A stretch of DNA of 64,000 nucleotides. Source: Limobrevibacterium gyesilva (lineage in GTDB: Bacteria > Pseudomonadota > Alphaproteobacteria > Acetobacterales > Acetobacteraceae). The notes below the pieces were generated by a model. It saw only the letters and a program-made list of their open reading frames with translations, did not search any database and had not been told where the DNA came from. Of this stretch, positions 44,576-53,713 are shown piece after piece. Where the stretch lies: positions 1-64,000 of the forward strand of contig NZ_JAPDNT010000024.1 of the NCBI RefSeq assembly GCF_025989185.1. Direction: 5' to 3'. The first letter of the stretch is position 1, and each line of letters opens with the position of its first letter. Made by a program: the position numbers and the translations under genes.

Positions 44576-45331
44576 ATGCTCCGCCTCGGCCGCATCCTCC
44601 TGGCCTGCGTCGCCGCCGTGATCGCGCGGCCGGCGGGGGCACAGCCGCCGCCGCCCATCGCGCTGCCGGGCATCGGGCCGCACGACATGCGCGTGATGGT
44701 GGACGCGCGGGCACCTCCCTGGACCGCCCTGGCACGGCTGCAGATCGCCGGGGCGGCGCGCTGCACCGCCGTGCTGATCGGCCCGCGCACGGCGCTGACC
44801 GCGGCCCATTGCCTGTATGCCGCCCGCTTGCGCGGCTTCATGCCGCCCCCGTCGGTGCACATCCTGGCCGGCTATGCCCGCGGGACCTTCGCGCGGCACA
44901 CGACCGTGACGTCGTACCGGATCGCGGCCGGCTACGATCCGACCCGGCACGATGCCACGCGCGGCGCGGATGTCGCCGTCCTGACCCTGGCCGACGCGAT
45001 CGTGCCGTCGGCCGCGGCCCTGCAACTGACCGCCACGCCGGCGCGCGCCGGCGTGGCCATCATGCTGGGCGGCTACAGCCAGGACCGCGCCGAGGTCATC
45101 CTGGCCGATCCGCATTGCCGCATCACCGGCGCCGCCATCGACACGGGGGGCCACGCCTTGCTGCGGCATAGCTGCGCCGCCACAAGGGGCACCAGCGGCG
45201 CCCCCCTGCTCGGGCGAACGGCGGACGGAAGCTGGCGGATCGAGGGCATCCAGGTCGCCGCCCGGGTGGCGCAGGAGGGCGGCGCGGCCGTTCCGGTCGC
45301 GACGATCCGGGCGTTGCTTGGCGGCAGCTGA
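44576..45331 (+). CDS. Secreted trypsin/V8-like serine protease (S1 fold)
   Basis: 251-residue protein with signal peptide (LLACVAAVIARPAGA) and an S1-family catalytic triad: His in TAAHCLY, Asp in ADVAVLTL and Ser in GTSGAPLLG. Two other cysteines (CRI and SCAAT) may form a disulfide near the active site. Short for the family. It would act in the periplasm or outside the cell. It begins soon after the PEP-CTERM gene, but a hairpin separates them. Confidence 0.85.
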   Translation: MLRLGRILLACVAAVIARPAGAQPPPPIALPGIGPHDMRVMVDARAPPWTALARLQIAGAARCTAVLIGPRTALTAAHCLYAARLRGFMPPPSVHILAGYARGTFARHTTVTSYRIAAGYDPTRHDATRGADVAVLTLADAIVPSAAALQLTATPARAGVAIMLGGYSQDRAEVILADPHCRITGAAIDTGGHALLRHSCAATRGTSGAPLLGRTADGSWRIEGIQVAARVAQEGGAAVPVATIRALLGGS

Positions 45332-45353
45332 CGCAGCTTCGTCCGGCCCGGCG

Positions 45354-47231
45354 TCAAGGACCGGCCAGCACCACCTTGGCGCGCAGGTCCCGCCGGATGT
45401 CCGCCAGCGCCGCCGCAGCCTCGCGGCGCAGTTCGCCCGTACACAATGGCTGGTCGATGGTCGTGACCAGCTCGCGCCGCACGCGGACCACCTGGCCCTC
45501 GGCGGTCCAGCGCGCCGTATAGGTGAAGAACGGCGTCTCGATCCGCCGGTCCTTCGGCAGCCGCTGCGGCACGCGGCCCTCGGGAACTTCCAGGGACAGA
45601 TCCTCGCTCTGGCGGCCGGAATAGCAGGGCGTGGCCTCCGTCTCCGGCAGCGTCGGGCGGTTCAGCGGGCCCAGCAGGTAGTCGCCGGGGCGCACCAGAA
45701 GCTGCAGCCCCAACGGCGGGGCGAAACTGTCGCCGTCCAGGATTTCCGGCTGCGGGTCCAGCTTGAACTGGCCGGTGACGAAGAAGGACTGCCCGAAGCT
45801 GTCCGGCGGCGGGAAGACGAACACCCCCGTGCCCTGCTGCCCCAGCGCCACCAGCTGCCGCCGTGCCGCCGGTTCATGCCCCGCGGTCTGCACCCAGCGC
45901 GCGGTCAGCCGCAGCGCGATCGCCGCCGGGCCGGTCGCCTCGGTGACGGTCGTGCCCATGATGGCGCCGTCGAGCTGCATGTGTGCCTCGGTGCGCGTGC
46001 TGATCGTCGCCGCGCCCGGGGCCAGTACCGGCAGCCGCCGCACCGCCTCGCCGTCCACGCCCACCATCACCGCGGGCTTGCCGTATTCCTGGAACGGCAA
46101 TGTGCCGAATGCGGCGACGCCCGACGTCGTGTCCGCGAACAGGTCGAACTCCGGCAGGTAGCTGATGGCGTGGTTCAACTGCGCCATCGTCGGCGGGCCG
46201 CTCAACGTATAGGCGTTGTCCAGGTTCACCAGCACGGTGCGGGCCTCGATGCCCTTCGCCTTCAGCAGCGCCTCGAACAGGACGGTGTGGTCCTTGCAGT
46301 CGCCATAGCCGTTGGCCAGCACCGACTCGGCCTCGTGCGGCTCCACCCCGCCGGCGCCGAGATAGAGTGCGACATAGCGGATGCGCGCGCTGACCCATTC
46401 GTAGATGGCGCGGGCCTGGCCGCGGCGGTCCGCGATGCCCGCCGTGATCTCGTCGGCGCGGGCCTGGATGCGCGGCGTCACCGCCACTTTCGGGTCGGCC
46501 AGTCTGGCGTAGGCTGCGGCCATCGCGGCGTAGTCGGGGAAGCTGGACACGTACATCCGCGGCAGCCGGTCCCACGCCGAGACCACCGCCAGGTCCTCCG
46601 CCACCACGTCGGTCGCGCGATAGCGCCAAGCGTAGCGCACCATGCCGTCCTGCTCGGTGCGGGCGAAATCGACGCCGAAATTCTCGACCTGCAGCGGATA
46701 GGAAGCGGGTGCCACGATGGTGATCGCCACCTCCTCCCACGCGACCGCCCGGTTGAAGTTGATGTTCCAGAAGAACTGCCCGGGGAACAGCGGCTTGTCA
46801 GTCTCCTCGCGATAGCCGATCACCTCGCGGTCGCCGGCGGCGAGGTCGGGGAAGACCGCGATCTTCTGCTGCATGTCGCGGAAGATCGGCACGTTCGGCA
46901 CCCCCGGCGCCTGCTGCGTGCGGACCTGGGAGAGATCGACGGGCACCCGCGTGCCGTCGCGCTTCTGCGTGTAGGCCTCGAGAATGTCGAGGCGTTGCAG
47001 CGACGGGTTGAAGCCGATGGCGTACTGCCCGATCTGCGCGGCCGCGGCCATGCTGGACGGGCTCTGCTCACGGTACTCGGTGATGGTGGAGGTGCCGTCC
47101 GGCCGCACCGTCATGTCGATGATGAGCTTGTGCACGACGATCGACGGCTGCACCGCCCAGGCGGGGCGTACCGCGGCCACGAGGCACAGCAGCAGCAGGG
47201 CCGCGAGGACGCGGGTCGCCCGGATGGGCAT
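45354..47231 (-). CDS. DUF3857 plus transglutaminase-like domain exported protein
   Basis: 625-residue protein. A signal peptide (VLAALLLLCLVAAVRPAWA) is followed by DUF3857 (roughly 30-200) and a transglutaminase-like fold with the catalytic cysteine in NGYGDCKDHTVLFEALLKAKGI, the histidine in QLNHAISYLPEF and aspartate in LFADTTSGVAAFGTLP. All three triad residues are present. The C-terminal third is mostly beta. Such proteins are periplasmic, with unknown biochemical role. It is convergent with the serine protease. Confidence 0.9.
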   Translation of the reverse strand: MPIRATRVLAALLLLCLVAAVRPAWAVQPSIVVHKLIIDMTVRPDGTSTITEYREQSPSSMAAAAQIGQYAIGFNPSLQRLDILEAYTQKRDGTRVPVDLSQVRTQQAPGVPNVPIFRDMQQKIAVFPDLAAGDREVIGYREETDKPLFPGQFFWNINFNRAVAWEEVAITIVAPASYPLQVENFGVDFARTEQDGMVRYAWRYRATDVVAEDLAVVSAWDRLPRMYVSSFPDYAAMAAAYARLADPKVAVTPRIQARADEITAGIADRRGQARAIYEWVSARIRYVALYLGAGGVEPHEAESVLANGYGDCKDHTVLFEALLKAKGIEARTVLVNLDNAYTLSGPPTMAQLNHAISYLPEFDLFADTTSGVAAFGTLPFQEYGKPAVMVGVDGEAVRRLPVLAPGAATISTRTEAHMQLDGAIMGTTVTEATGPAAIALRLTARWVQTAGHEPAARRQLVALGQQGTGVFVFPPPDSFGQSFFVTGQFKLDPQPEILDGDSFAPPLGLQLLVRPGDYLLGPLNRPTLPETEATPCYSGRQSEDLSLEVPEGRVPQRLPKDRRIETPFFTYTARWTAEGQVVRVRRELVTTIDQPLCTGELRREAAAALADIRRDLRAKVVLAGP

Positions 47232-47312
47232 GCGGTGTCTCCGTACGGTCAGGGCGCCGGCAGTCTGGCAGCCGCCACTGCGCGGAACAACCGGACACGG
47301 CTGGGCGCGGCA

Positions 47313-47627
47313 TCAGCCGCCCAGCGCCGCCTCCACCGTGCGCACCGCCTGCAGGGGCAGGGCCGCGCGCCCCACCACCTGACCGCCGACGCAGGCGAGC
47401 CAGCCCGCCCCTTCCGGCGGGCTCGGCCGCAACTCGATGATACGGGCCTCATCGTCGCGGGCAACGGCGCGATAGCTGCGCCAGCCCCACCGCACCGGCC
47501 CCAGAATGCGAACGACGCGGGCGATGGGTTCGCCCGCGTCGTCTATGCCGATCCACTCAAGGGTCCGGGGCTCCCCGGACCCTTCATCAATCCGTCCGCG
47601 CATCCAGTGCAAGCGCGGATTGTGCAT
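47313..47627 (-). CDS. Small soluble protein downstream of fusA, unknown function
   Basis: 104-residue protein MHNPRLHWMRGRIDEGSGEP... with no membrane segment and no recognised family. It has charged and aromatic residues (RWGWRSYRAV and DEARIIELRPSP) typical of a folded small domain. GGGAGG lies 4 bases before ATG 47627, and it begins 31 bases after the fusA stop on the same strand. Its 5' end encodes a perfect long hairpin. Confidence 0.65.
   Translation of the reverse strand: MHNPRLHWMRGRIDEGSGEPRTLEWIGIDDAGEPIARVVRILGPVRWGWRSYRAVARDDEARIIELRPSPPEGAGWLACVGGQVVGRAALPLQAVRTVEAALGG
47559..47584 (-). repeat. Perfect 26-base palindromic hairpin inside the post-fusA ORF
   Basis: AAGGGTCCGGGG (47559-47570) and CCCCGGACCCTT (47573-47584) are exact complements with only two bases between them. 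It is roughly 75 bases past the fusA stop on the same strand and inside the coding region of the small protein. It may terminate or slow fusA transcription, or block translation of the small gene. Confidence 0.6.
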
Positions 47628-47658
47628 TCAGCCTCCCGCCATCACGCGGACATCCCCA

Positions 47659-49746
47659 TCAGGCGCTCTTGGCCATGATTTCGTCCGCGATGTTGCGCGG
47701 CACCGGATCGTAGTGGTGGAACTGCATGGTGAAGCTGGCGCGCCCCTTGGTCATGCTCCGCAGGTCGGAGATGTAGCCGAACATCTCCTTCAGCGGAACG
47801 TGAGCGCGCACCATCACGGTGGAGCCGCTGCTCTCCTGGTTCTGGATCATGCCGCGGCGGCGATTGAGGTCGCCCACCACGTCGCCCACATGGTCGTTCG
47901 GGGTGGTCACCTCGACGTCCATGATCGGCTCCAGGATGATCGGGCCGGCCTTCTTCATGCCTTCGCGGAAGCAGGCCTTGGCGGCGATTTCGAAGGCCAG
48001 CGCCGACGAGTCGACGTCGTGGTACTTGCCGTCGATCAGCGTGTACTTGAAGTCCACCGTCGGGAAGCCGGCCAGCACGCCGGTGTCGGCCTGCATCTTG
48101 ATGCCCTTCTCGACCGCCGGGATGTATTCCCGCGGAACCGAGCCGCCGACGACCTTGTTCTCGAACAGGATGCCCGCATTGCGCTCCTGCGGCTCGAAGA
48201 CGATCTTCACCTCGGCGAACTGGCCCGAGCCGCCGGTCTGCTTCTTGTGGGTGTAGGTTTCGGTGTGCGCCTTGCTGATGGTCTCGCGATAGGCCACCTG
48301 CGGCGCGCCGATATTCGCCTCCACGCCGTATTCGCGCCGCAGACGGTCGATGATGATCTCCAGGTGCAGCTCGCCCATGCCGGACAGGATGGTCTGGCCG
48401 GTTTCCTGGTCGGTCTTCAGGCGCAGGCTGGGGTCCTCGCCCGCCAGCTTCTGCAGGCCGATCGTCATCTTCTCCACCGAGTCCTTGGTCTTCGGCTCCA
48501 CGGAGATGTCGATCACGGGCACCGGGAAGGCCATGCGCTCCAGCACCACGGGGTCCTCGGGGCTGGCCAGCGTGTCGCCGGTGCCGGTGTCCTTCAGGCC
48601 CACGAAGGCGGCGATGTCGCCGGCATGCACTTCCTTGATTTCCGCACGCTTGTCGGCGTGCATCTGGAACATGCGGCCGACCCGCTCCTTGTGCTCCTTG
48701 GTCGTGTTCAGCACCGTGTCGCCGCTCTTCAGCGTGCCGGCGTAGACGCGCACGAAGGTCAGCGTGCCGTACTTGTCGTTGATGATCTTGAAGGCCAGGC
48801 CGGCGAACGGCGCGTTCGGGTCGGCCTTGATCCGGCGGCGGTCGCTGTGCTCGCCGTCCTCCTCGCCTTCCTCGGCGGCGACCGAAATGCCGGGCACGTC
48901 GACCGGGCTGGGCAGGTAGTCCAGCACGGCGTCCAGCAACGGCTGCACGCCCTTGTTCTTGAACGCGGTGCCGCACAGCACCGGGCGGAATGCGCCGCTG
49001 ATCGTGCCGGCCTTGATGCAGCGCTTCAGGGTCGCGACCTCGACGTCGCCCTTGTCGAAATATTCCTCCATCGCCGCGTCGTCCATCGACAGGGCGGTGT
49101 CCAGCAGCAGCTGGCGGTATTCCTGCACCTTCTCTTCCAGCTCGGCCGGAATCGGCTCGTCACGGAACTTGGCGCCCAGCTCGCCGCCTTCCCACACGAT
49201 CGCCTTCATCTCCACCAGGTCGACCACGCCGATGAACTGGTCTTCCGCGCCGATCGGCAGCTGCAGCGGCAGCGCCACGATGTCCAGCTTCTCCTTCAGC
49301 GTGTCGAACGCGCGGTAGAAGTCGGCCCCGGTGCGGTCCAGCTTGTTGATGAAGATGATGCGCGGCACGTTGTAGCGGTCGGCCAGGCGCCAGTTCGTCT
49401 CGGACTGCGGCTGCACGCCGGCCACGCCCTCGATGATGAACACGGCGCCGTCGAGCACGCGCAGGCTGCGGTTCACCTCGATGTTGAAGTCGATATGTCC
49501 CGGGGTGTCGATGATGTTGATGCGGTGGGCCTTCCACTCGCAGGTCACCGCGGCCGAGGTGATCGTGATGCCGCGCTCACGCTCCTGGTCCATGTAGTCG
49601 GTCGTGGTGTTGCCGTCATGCGTCTCGCCAAGCTTGTGCGAAACGCCCGTGTAATACAGGATGCGTTCGGTCGTGGTGGTCTTGCCCGCGTCGATATGGG
49701 CGGTGATCCCGATGTTGCGGATCTTCTCAAGCGGCGTTCCGGACAC
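47659..49746 (-). CDS. fusA: Translation elongation factor G
   Basis: 695-residue GTPase that translocates tRNA and mRNA on the ribosome, near the family's usual length. The G-domain motifs [19 protein letters not shown] and NKLD are present, and all five domains are covered through to [50 protein letters not shown] is somewhat different from the usual [17 protein letters not shown] version. GTG 49746 follows GGAGG by 5 bases and gives the usual short N-terminus [11 protein letters not shown]. Longer alternatives start at 49758 and 49773. It is not in a ribosomal-protein operon here. Confidence 0.95.
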   Translation of the reverse strand: MSGTPLEKIRNIGITAHIDAGKTTTTERILYYTGVSHKLGETHDGNTTTDYMDQERERGITITSAAVTCEWKAHRINIIDTPGHIDFNIEVNRSLRVLDGAVFIIEGVAGVQPQSETNWRLADRYNVPRIIFINKLDRTGADFYRAFDTLKEKLDIVALPLQLPIGAEDQFIGVVDLVEMKAIVWEGGELGAKFRDEPIPAELEEKVQEYRQLLLDTALSMDDAAMEEYFDKGDVEVATLKRCIKAGTISGAFRPVLCGTAFKNKGVQPLLDAVLDYLPSPVDVPGISVAAEEGEEDGEHSDRRRIKADPNAPFAGLAFKIINDKYGTLTFVRVYAGTLKSGDTVLNTTKEHKERVGRMFQMHADKRAEIKEVHAGDIAAFVGLKDTGTGDTLASPEDPVVLERMAFPVPVIDISVEPKTKDSVEKMTIGLQKLAGEDPSLRLKTDQETGQTILSGMGELHLEIIIDRLRREYGVEANIGAPQVAYRETISKAHTETYTHKKQTGGSGQFAEVKIVFEPQERNAGILFENKVVGGSVPREYIPAVEKGIKMQADTGVLAGFPTVDFKYTLIDGKYHDVDSSALAFEIAAKACFREGMKKAGPIILEPIMDVEVTTPNDHVGDVVGDLNRRRGMIQNQESSGSTVMVRAHVPLKEMFGYISDLRSMTKGRASFTMQFHHYDPVPRNIADEIMAKSA

Positions 49747-49773
49747 GATGGCCTCCATTTGCCCATTGGGCAT

Positions 49774-50023
49774 AGCACAACGGGCGCGGCGAGGCCCCTG
49801 CCTTGCACGCCCGAGACGCCCCGGCCCGACGAGCCGGTTTCAAACTGCGCGTCAAATGCCCCTAAGGCCGCCGTTTTGCAAGTGCGTTTCACGATAGCTT
49901 TCGCGACGATGCTGCATAACGCATCACGCCGGCCAACGCGAAACGGGGGCGTCCCCGCACTGGCCCGGCATCATGACGAATTCATCACGCGCGCTCAACA
50001 CAACTCCTTGCTATCGTGCGGTT
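49774..50023. other. Divergent intergenic region, fusA to DUF1800
   Basis: 250 bases without a supported gene. It contains TTTCGCG near 49899 and CGCGAAA near 49938 as an inverted repeat about 30 bases apart, and a small GATGC...GCATC repeat inside it. Promoters for both flanking genes should lie here, but I cannot assign boxes reliably. Confidence 0.4.
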
Positions 50024-51322
50024 ATGGACACGCACACGGCACATGCCCTCATCCGCTTCGGACTGGGGCGGCGGGGGGCGGAAGACCCTCCCCACGACCC
50101 CCAGGCCTGGCTCGCCGGGCAGCTCGACGGCCCCGACCCGGCTCTCGCCGTCCCCTGCCACACCGGCACCGAAGGCCTGGAAGCGATCCGCACCTTCCGG
50201 CAGACCCCGCTCCCCGAGCGCAAGCCCGAAACCAACCCCATGCGCGCCATCTTCCGCGCCGACACGGCCGCGACCATGGACGGCATCGTGGCTTCGCAGG
50301 CGCCGTTCCGCGAACGGCTGGCCTGGTTCTGGGCCAACCATTTCACCGTCAGCCTGCACGCCGGCGAATGCGCCGCCCTGGTCCACGCCTTCCTGCGCGA
50401 GGCGATCCGTCCCCACGTCACCGGCCGTTTCGCCGACATGCTGCTGGCGGTGATGCGCCACCCGGCGATGCTGCTCTACCTCGACAACGCCCAGTCGACC
50501 GGCCCGAACAGCCCGCTGGGCCTGAAGCAGCGCCGCGGCCTGAACGAGAACCTGGCGCGCGAATGCCTGGAGCTGCACACCCTCAGCCCGGCCGCCGGCT
50601 ATACCCAGGCCGACGTGACCGAGTTCGCCAAGGTCATCACCGGCTGGTCCATCGTGCTGCAGCGCAATCCGCCCGGCTTCATCTTCCGCACCGAAAGCCA
50701 CGAGCCCGGCGCGAAGACGGTCATGGGCCGCACCTATCCCCCGGGCGAGCAGGGCGGCATCCAGGCCCTGGCCTGGCTCGCCGACCACCCCGCCACGCAT
50801 CGCCACCTCGCCGCCAAGCTGGTCCGCCACTTCGTCGCCGACGACCCGCCGCCGGCCCTGGTGCGGCGGATCGAGGGCGTGCTGCGCGACACCCATGGCG
50901 ACCTGAAGGCGGCATCGCTGGAACTCATCCGCCTGCCCGAGGCGTGGCAGCCGCTGGCCAAGCTGCGCAGCCCGGCCGACTATGTCGTCGCCGTGATGCG
51001 CGCCCTCGACCTGCCCGACGGCAACCGCCCGGCCGCCCAGAACGTCATGGCCACGCTCGGCCAGCCGCTGTTCAACGCCCCGCTGCCCAATGGCTGGCCG
51101 GACACCGCCGCCGACTGGTCCGGCCCCGAGGCGATCCTGCGTCGCGTCGACTGGACCTATGCCGTCTCCGCCCGCGCTGGCCGTCTGGACCCAGGCGCGA
51201 TCGCCCGCGACAGCCTCGGACCGCTGCTGCCGGACGCCACGCTCGCGCAGATCGGCCGTGCCGGCTCGAAACGCGAGGCGTTCACGCTGTTGCTGGCTTC
51301 CCCCGAATTCCAGAGACGCTGA
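50024..51322 (+). CDS. DUF1800 family protein
   Basis: 432-residue DUF1800 protein, recognised by HALIRFGLGRRG at the N-terminus and by RERLAWFWANHFTVSL, LNENLARECLELHTL and a C-terminal PLPNGWPDTAADWSGPEAILRRVDW. It has no evident export signal. The family nearly always lies directly before a DUF1501 gene, as here. Molecular function is unknown. ATG 50024 is chosen because it is where family similarity begins. Confidence 0.9.
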   Translation: MDTHTAHALIRFGLGRRGAEDPPHDPQAWLAGQLDGPDPALAVPCHTGTEGLEAIRTFRQTPLPERKPETNPMRAIFRADTAATMDGIVASQAPFRERLAWFWANHFTVSLHAGECAALVHAFLREAIRPHVTGRFADMLLAVMRHPAMLLYLDNAQSTGPNSPLGLKQRRGLNENLARECLELHTLSPAAGYTQADVTEFAKVITGWSIVLQRNPPGFIFRTESHEPGAKTVMGRTYPPGEQGGIQALAWLADHPATHRHLAAKLVRHFVADDPPPALVRRIEGVLRDTHGDLKAASLELIRLPEAWQPLAKLRSPADYVVAVMRALDLPDGNRPAAQNVMATLGQPLFNAPLPNGWPDTAADWSGPEAILRRVDWTYAVSARAGRLDPGAIARDSLGPLLPDATLAQIGRAGSKREAFTLLLASPEFQRR

Positions 51323-51324
51323 AC

Positions 51325-52500
51325 ATGAAACTCACCCGTCGCTCCGCCCTGCTCGGGCTTGCCAGCGCCGTCAGCCTCGGCCGCGCCTCGCTGGCGCTGG
51401 CCGAGGCCCCCACCGACCGCCGCTTCGTGGTGGTGATCCTGCGCGGCGCGCTGGACGGCATGGCCGCCGTGGTGCCGTACGGCGACCCCGCGCTCGCCGG
51501 GCTGCGCGGCGAGCTGCTGCCGCCACAGCCCGGCGAGCCCAACGGCCTGCTCGACCTCGGCGGATTCTTCGGGTTGCACCCGGCGCTGGGCGGCCTGCAC
51601 GCGCTCTACCAGGAGAACCAGCTGCTGCCGGTGCACGCCGTCGCCGGCCCGTATCGCAGCCGCAGCCATTTCGATGCCCAGGATTACATGGAATCGGGCG
51701 CCAGCCATCGCCTGACCAGCGGCTGGCTGAACCGTGTCGCCGGCCAGCTCTCCGGCCGCGCCGCCGGCGACCTAGCCCTGGCCGTCGGCGGCACGGTACC
51801 GGTGCTGCTGCGCGGCCCCACCCGCGTGGGCAACTGGGTGCCGCCGACTACCGTGCATCCCGAACCCGACCTGTATGCCCGCCTCGCCGCCCTGCACGCG
51901 CACGACCCCGTCACCGGGCCGGCCATCGCCGACGGCCTGAGGGAACGCGGCTTCAGCGCCGCCGTGCTCGCCGGCGTGGAGCAGCCACCCAACCGTTTCG
52001 CCTTCTCCGCCCTGGCTGGCGCCGCCGGGCACCTGCTGGCGGCGCCCGACGGCCCGCGGCTGGCGGCGCTGGAGATCGGCGGCTGGGACACGCATTCCAG
52101 TCAGCCCGGCCGCCTGAACGGGCCGCTTGGCCAGCTCGACGCGGGCCTGGTGGCGCTGCGGGAGGCGCTCGGCGAGGTCTGGGCCAGGACCACGGTGCTG
52201 GCCATGACCGAATTCGGACGCACCGTGCGCGTCAACGGCACGCGCGGCACCGATCACGGCACCGGCACGGTCGCCTTCGTCCTGGGCGGCGCCGTCGCCG
52301 GCGGCCGGGTTCAGGCGGACTGGCCCGGCCTCAAACCCGACCGCCTGTTCGAGAACCGGGACCTGCAGCCGACCGCGGACCTGCGCGCCGTGGCCAAGGG
52401 CCTGCTCGCCCAGCACCTGGGCCTGGACGCCGCCGCCCTGGCGAAGGTGTTCCCGGACAGCCAGGCGGCCGGCACGATGCGCGGCCTGCTGCGGACCTGA
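51325..52500 (+). CDS. DUF1501 family protein (Tat-exported)
   Basis: 391-residue protein. KLTRRSALLGLASAVSLGRA with ALA is a convincing Tat signal. Landmarks are FVVVILRGALDGMAAVVPYGDP, FDAQDYMESGA, EIGGWDTHS, TVLAMTEFGRTVRVNGTRGTDHG and FVLGGAVAGG. The fold is related to the alkaline phosphatase/sulfatase superfamily. It starts 2 bases after the DUF1800 stop, and the pair probably forms one exported system of unknown role. Confidence 0.92.
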   Translation: MKLTRRSALLGLASAVSLGRASLALAEAPTDRRFVVVILRGALDGMAAVVPYGDPALAGLRGELLPPQPGEPNGLLDLGGFFGLHPALGGLHALYQENQLLPVHAVAGPYRSRSHFDAQDYMESGASHRLTSGWLNRVAGQLSGRAAGDLALAVGGTVPVLLRGPTRVGNWVPPTTVHPEPDLYARLAALHAHDPVTGPAIADGLRERGFSAAVLAGVEQPPNRFAFSALAGAAGHLLAAPDGPRLAALEIGGWDTHSSQPGRLNGPLGQLDAGLVALREALGEVWARTTVLAMTEFGRTVRVNGTRGTDHGTGTVAFVLGGAVAGGRVQADWPGLKPDRLFENRDLQPTADLRAVAKGLLAQHLGLDAAALAKVFPDSQAAGTMRGLLRT

Positions 52501-52515
52501 GCGGCCGCGCCGGTA

Positions 52516-53550
52516 TCAGACGCTGCTGCCGAGGTCCTCGGCGAGCAGCTTGTGCAGATCCGCCGACATCTTGAGCTCTTTCATCAGCTTGTCCTGCTCG
52601 GGCAGCATGCGCTTGCGGATATCCGCGATTTCGGCGGCCTCGGGGGCGACCATCTGCAGGCCATGCGCCTTCAGCTCCTCATACGCCTTGTCCTGGGATG
52701 CCGCCATGTTCGCGCGATAGGCGGCAATGTTCTCCCGCCACAGATCCACCACCAGCTTCTGCAGGTCCGCCGGCAGCGATGTGTAGAAGCTGTCGCTGAT
52801 CATCGGCACATAGGCGTTCACGTTCTGGTGGTCCTGCAGCGAGTATTTCAGCCCGGCTTCCCACAGCTTGGAGCTGAAGCAGCTTTCGTTGGTCGAGATC
52901 AGGCCGTCGAACGTCCCCTGCGACAGCGCCAGCGGCACGTCGGGCCAGGCCGTGGTGTTCGGGTTGCCGTCGAAGAAGCGCGTGCGCCAGGCGAGCGCGG
53001 CGCCGCCGGCATTGCGGATCTTCATGCCCTTGAGGTCGGCGAAGCTCTTGAGCGGGCGGCCGGCGGAGTACCAATGCTCCATCCCCAGCTCCAGCCACGG
53101 CCCCAGCACATGCACCCGCAGCTTGGCCTTGCTCTGGGCGTTGATGAACGCGCCGGTCTTCCCGTCCAGCGCCTTGCGCACGACTTCCAGCGGCTGGCCA
53201 TACAGCATGGGCAGATTGACCACGTCGTTGTCGGGAATGAACCCGGTCATCACCCAGGTGCCCGGGCAGGCCATCTCCACCTGACCCTGCACCAGTGCCT
53301 TGGCCACGTTGGCGTCCTTGAACAGGGCGCCGGCGCTGAACAGCTCGGTCTTGATCCGCCCGCCTGAGCCGGCTTCCAGCTTCTTCAGGTAATCGCCCAT
53401 CGACACGTTGCGCATGTGCGTGGGCGCCGTGTCCAGCGAGCAGCGCAACCGGATCGGTTCGGCGGCGGCCGCGCGCCGCGGCAACGCGCCGCCGGCCGCG
53501 ACGGCCGCGGCAGCAATGGCGAGGCGGCGGCGGGTGATGTTCTTCTGCAT
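52516..53550 (-). CDS. TRAP transporter substrate-binding protein (DctP family)
   Basis: 344-residue DctP-type periplasmic solute receptor for a tripartite ATP-independent transporter. Signal peptide-like N-terminus (RRRLAIAAAAVAAGGALPRRAAA) with an RRR pair, so Tat export is possible. KLEAGSGGRIKTELFSAGALF, LKGMKIRNAGGAAL and the ligand-binding arginine region are standard. GGGGGGAACC precedes the ATG. No DctQ or DctM permease is in the window, so it is an orphan binding protein or pairs with a distant permease. Confidence 0.9.
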   Translation of the reverse strand: MQKNITRRRLAIAAAAVAAGGALPRRAAAAEPIRLRCSLDTAPTHMRNVSMGDYLKKLEAGSGGRIKTELFSAGALFKDANVAKALVQGQVEMACPGTWVMTGFIPDNDVVNLPMLYGQPLEVVRKALDGKTGAFINAQSKAKLRVHVLGPWLELGMEHWYSAGRPLKSFADLKGMKIRNAGGAALAWRTRFFDGNPNTTAWPDVPLALSQGTFDGLISTNESCFSSKLWEAGLKYSLQDHQNVNAYVPMISDSFYTSLPADLQKLVVDLWRENIAAYRANMAASQDKAYEELKAHGLQMVAPEAAEIADIRKRMLPEQDKLMKELKMSADLHKLLAEDLGSSV

Positions 53551-53654
53551 TCTGGTTCCCCCCTGTTGAGCCGGCAGTCGTTTTCTGAGCCGACAAAAGT
53601 TTTCAAGAGGTTACCATACATCTCGAAACAGGCAAACGCCGCCCCGGTCCGCCT

Positions 53655-53691
53655 TCATGCCGGCGGTCGTGACGAACGACCGCCGGCATGA
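53655..53691. terminator. Strong hairpin after the YeiH family gene
   Basis: TCATGCCGGCGGTCGT (53655-53670) and ACGACCGCCGGCATGA (53676-53691) form a perfect 16-base-pair stem with a 5-base GACGA loop. It is the strongest hairpin in the window, 23 bases past the YeiH stop on the minus strand. No U-tract follows. Confidence 0.7.
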
Positions 53692-53713
53692 CTTCACGGT
53701 GCTGGCGGCCGCC

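Noticed and set aside
47506-52500. 1664-residue plus-strand frame
   Set aside because: It runs antisense through fusA and out of frame through DUF1800 before entering the DUF1501 gene; the true start is ATG 51325.
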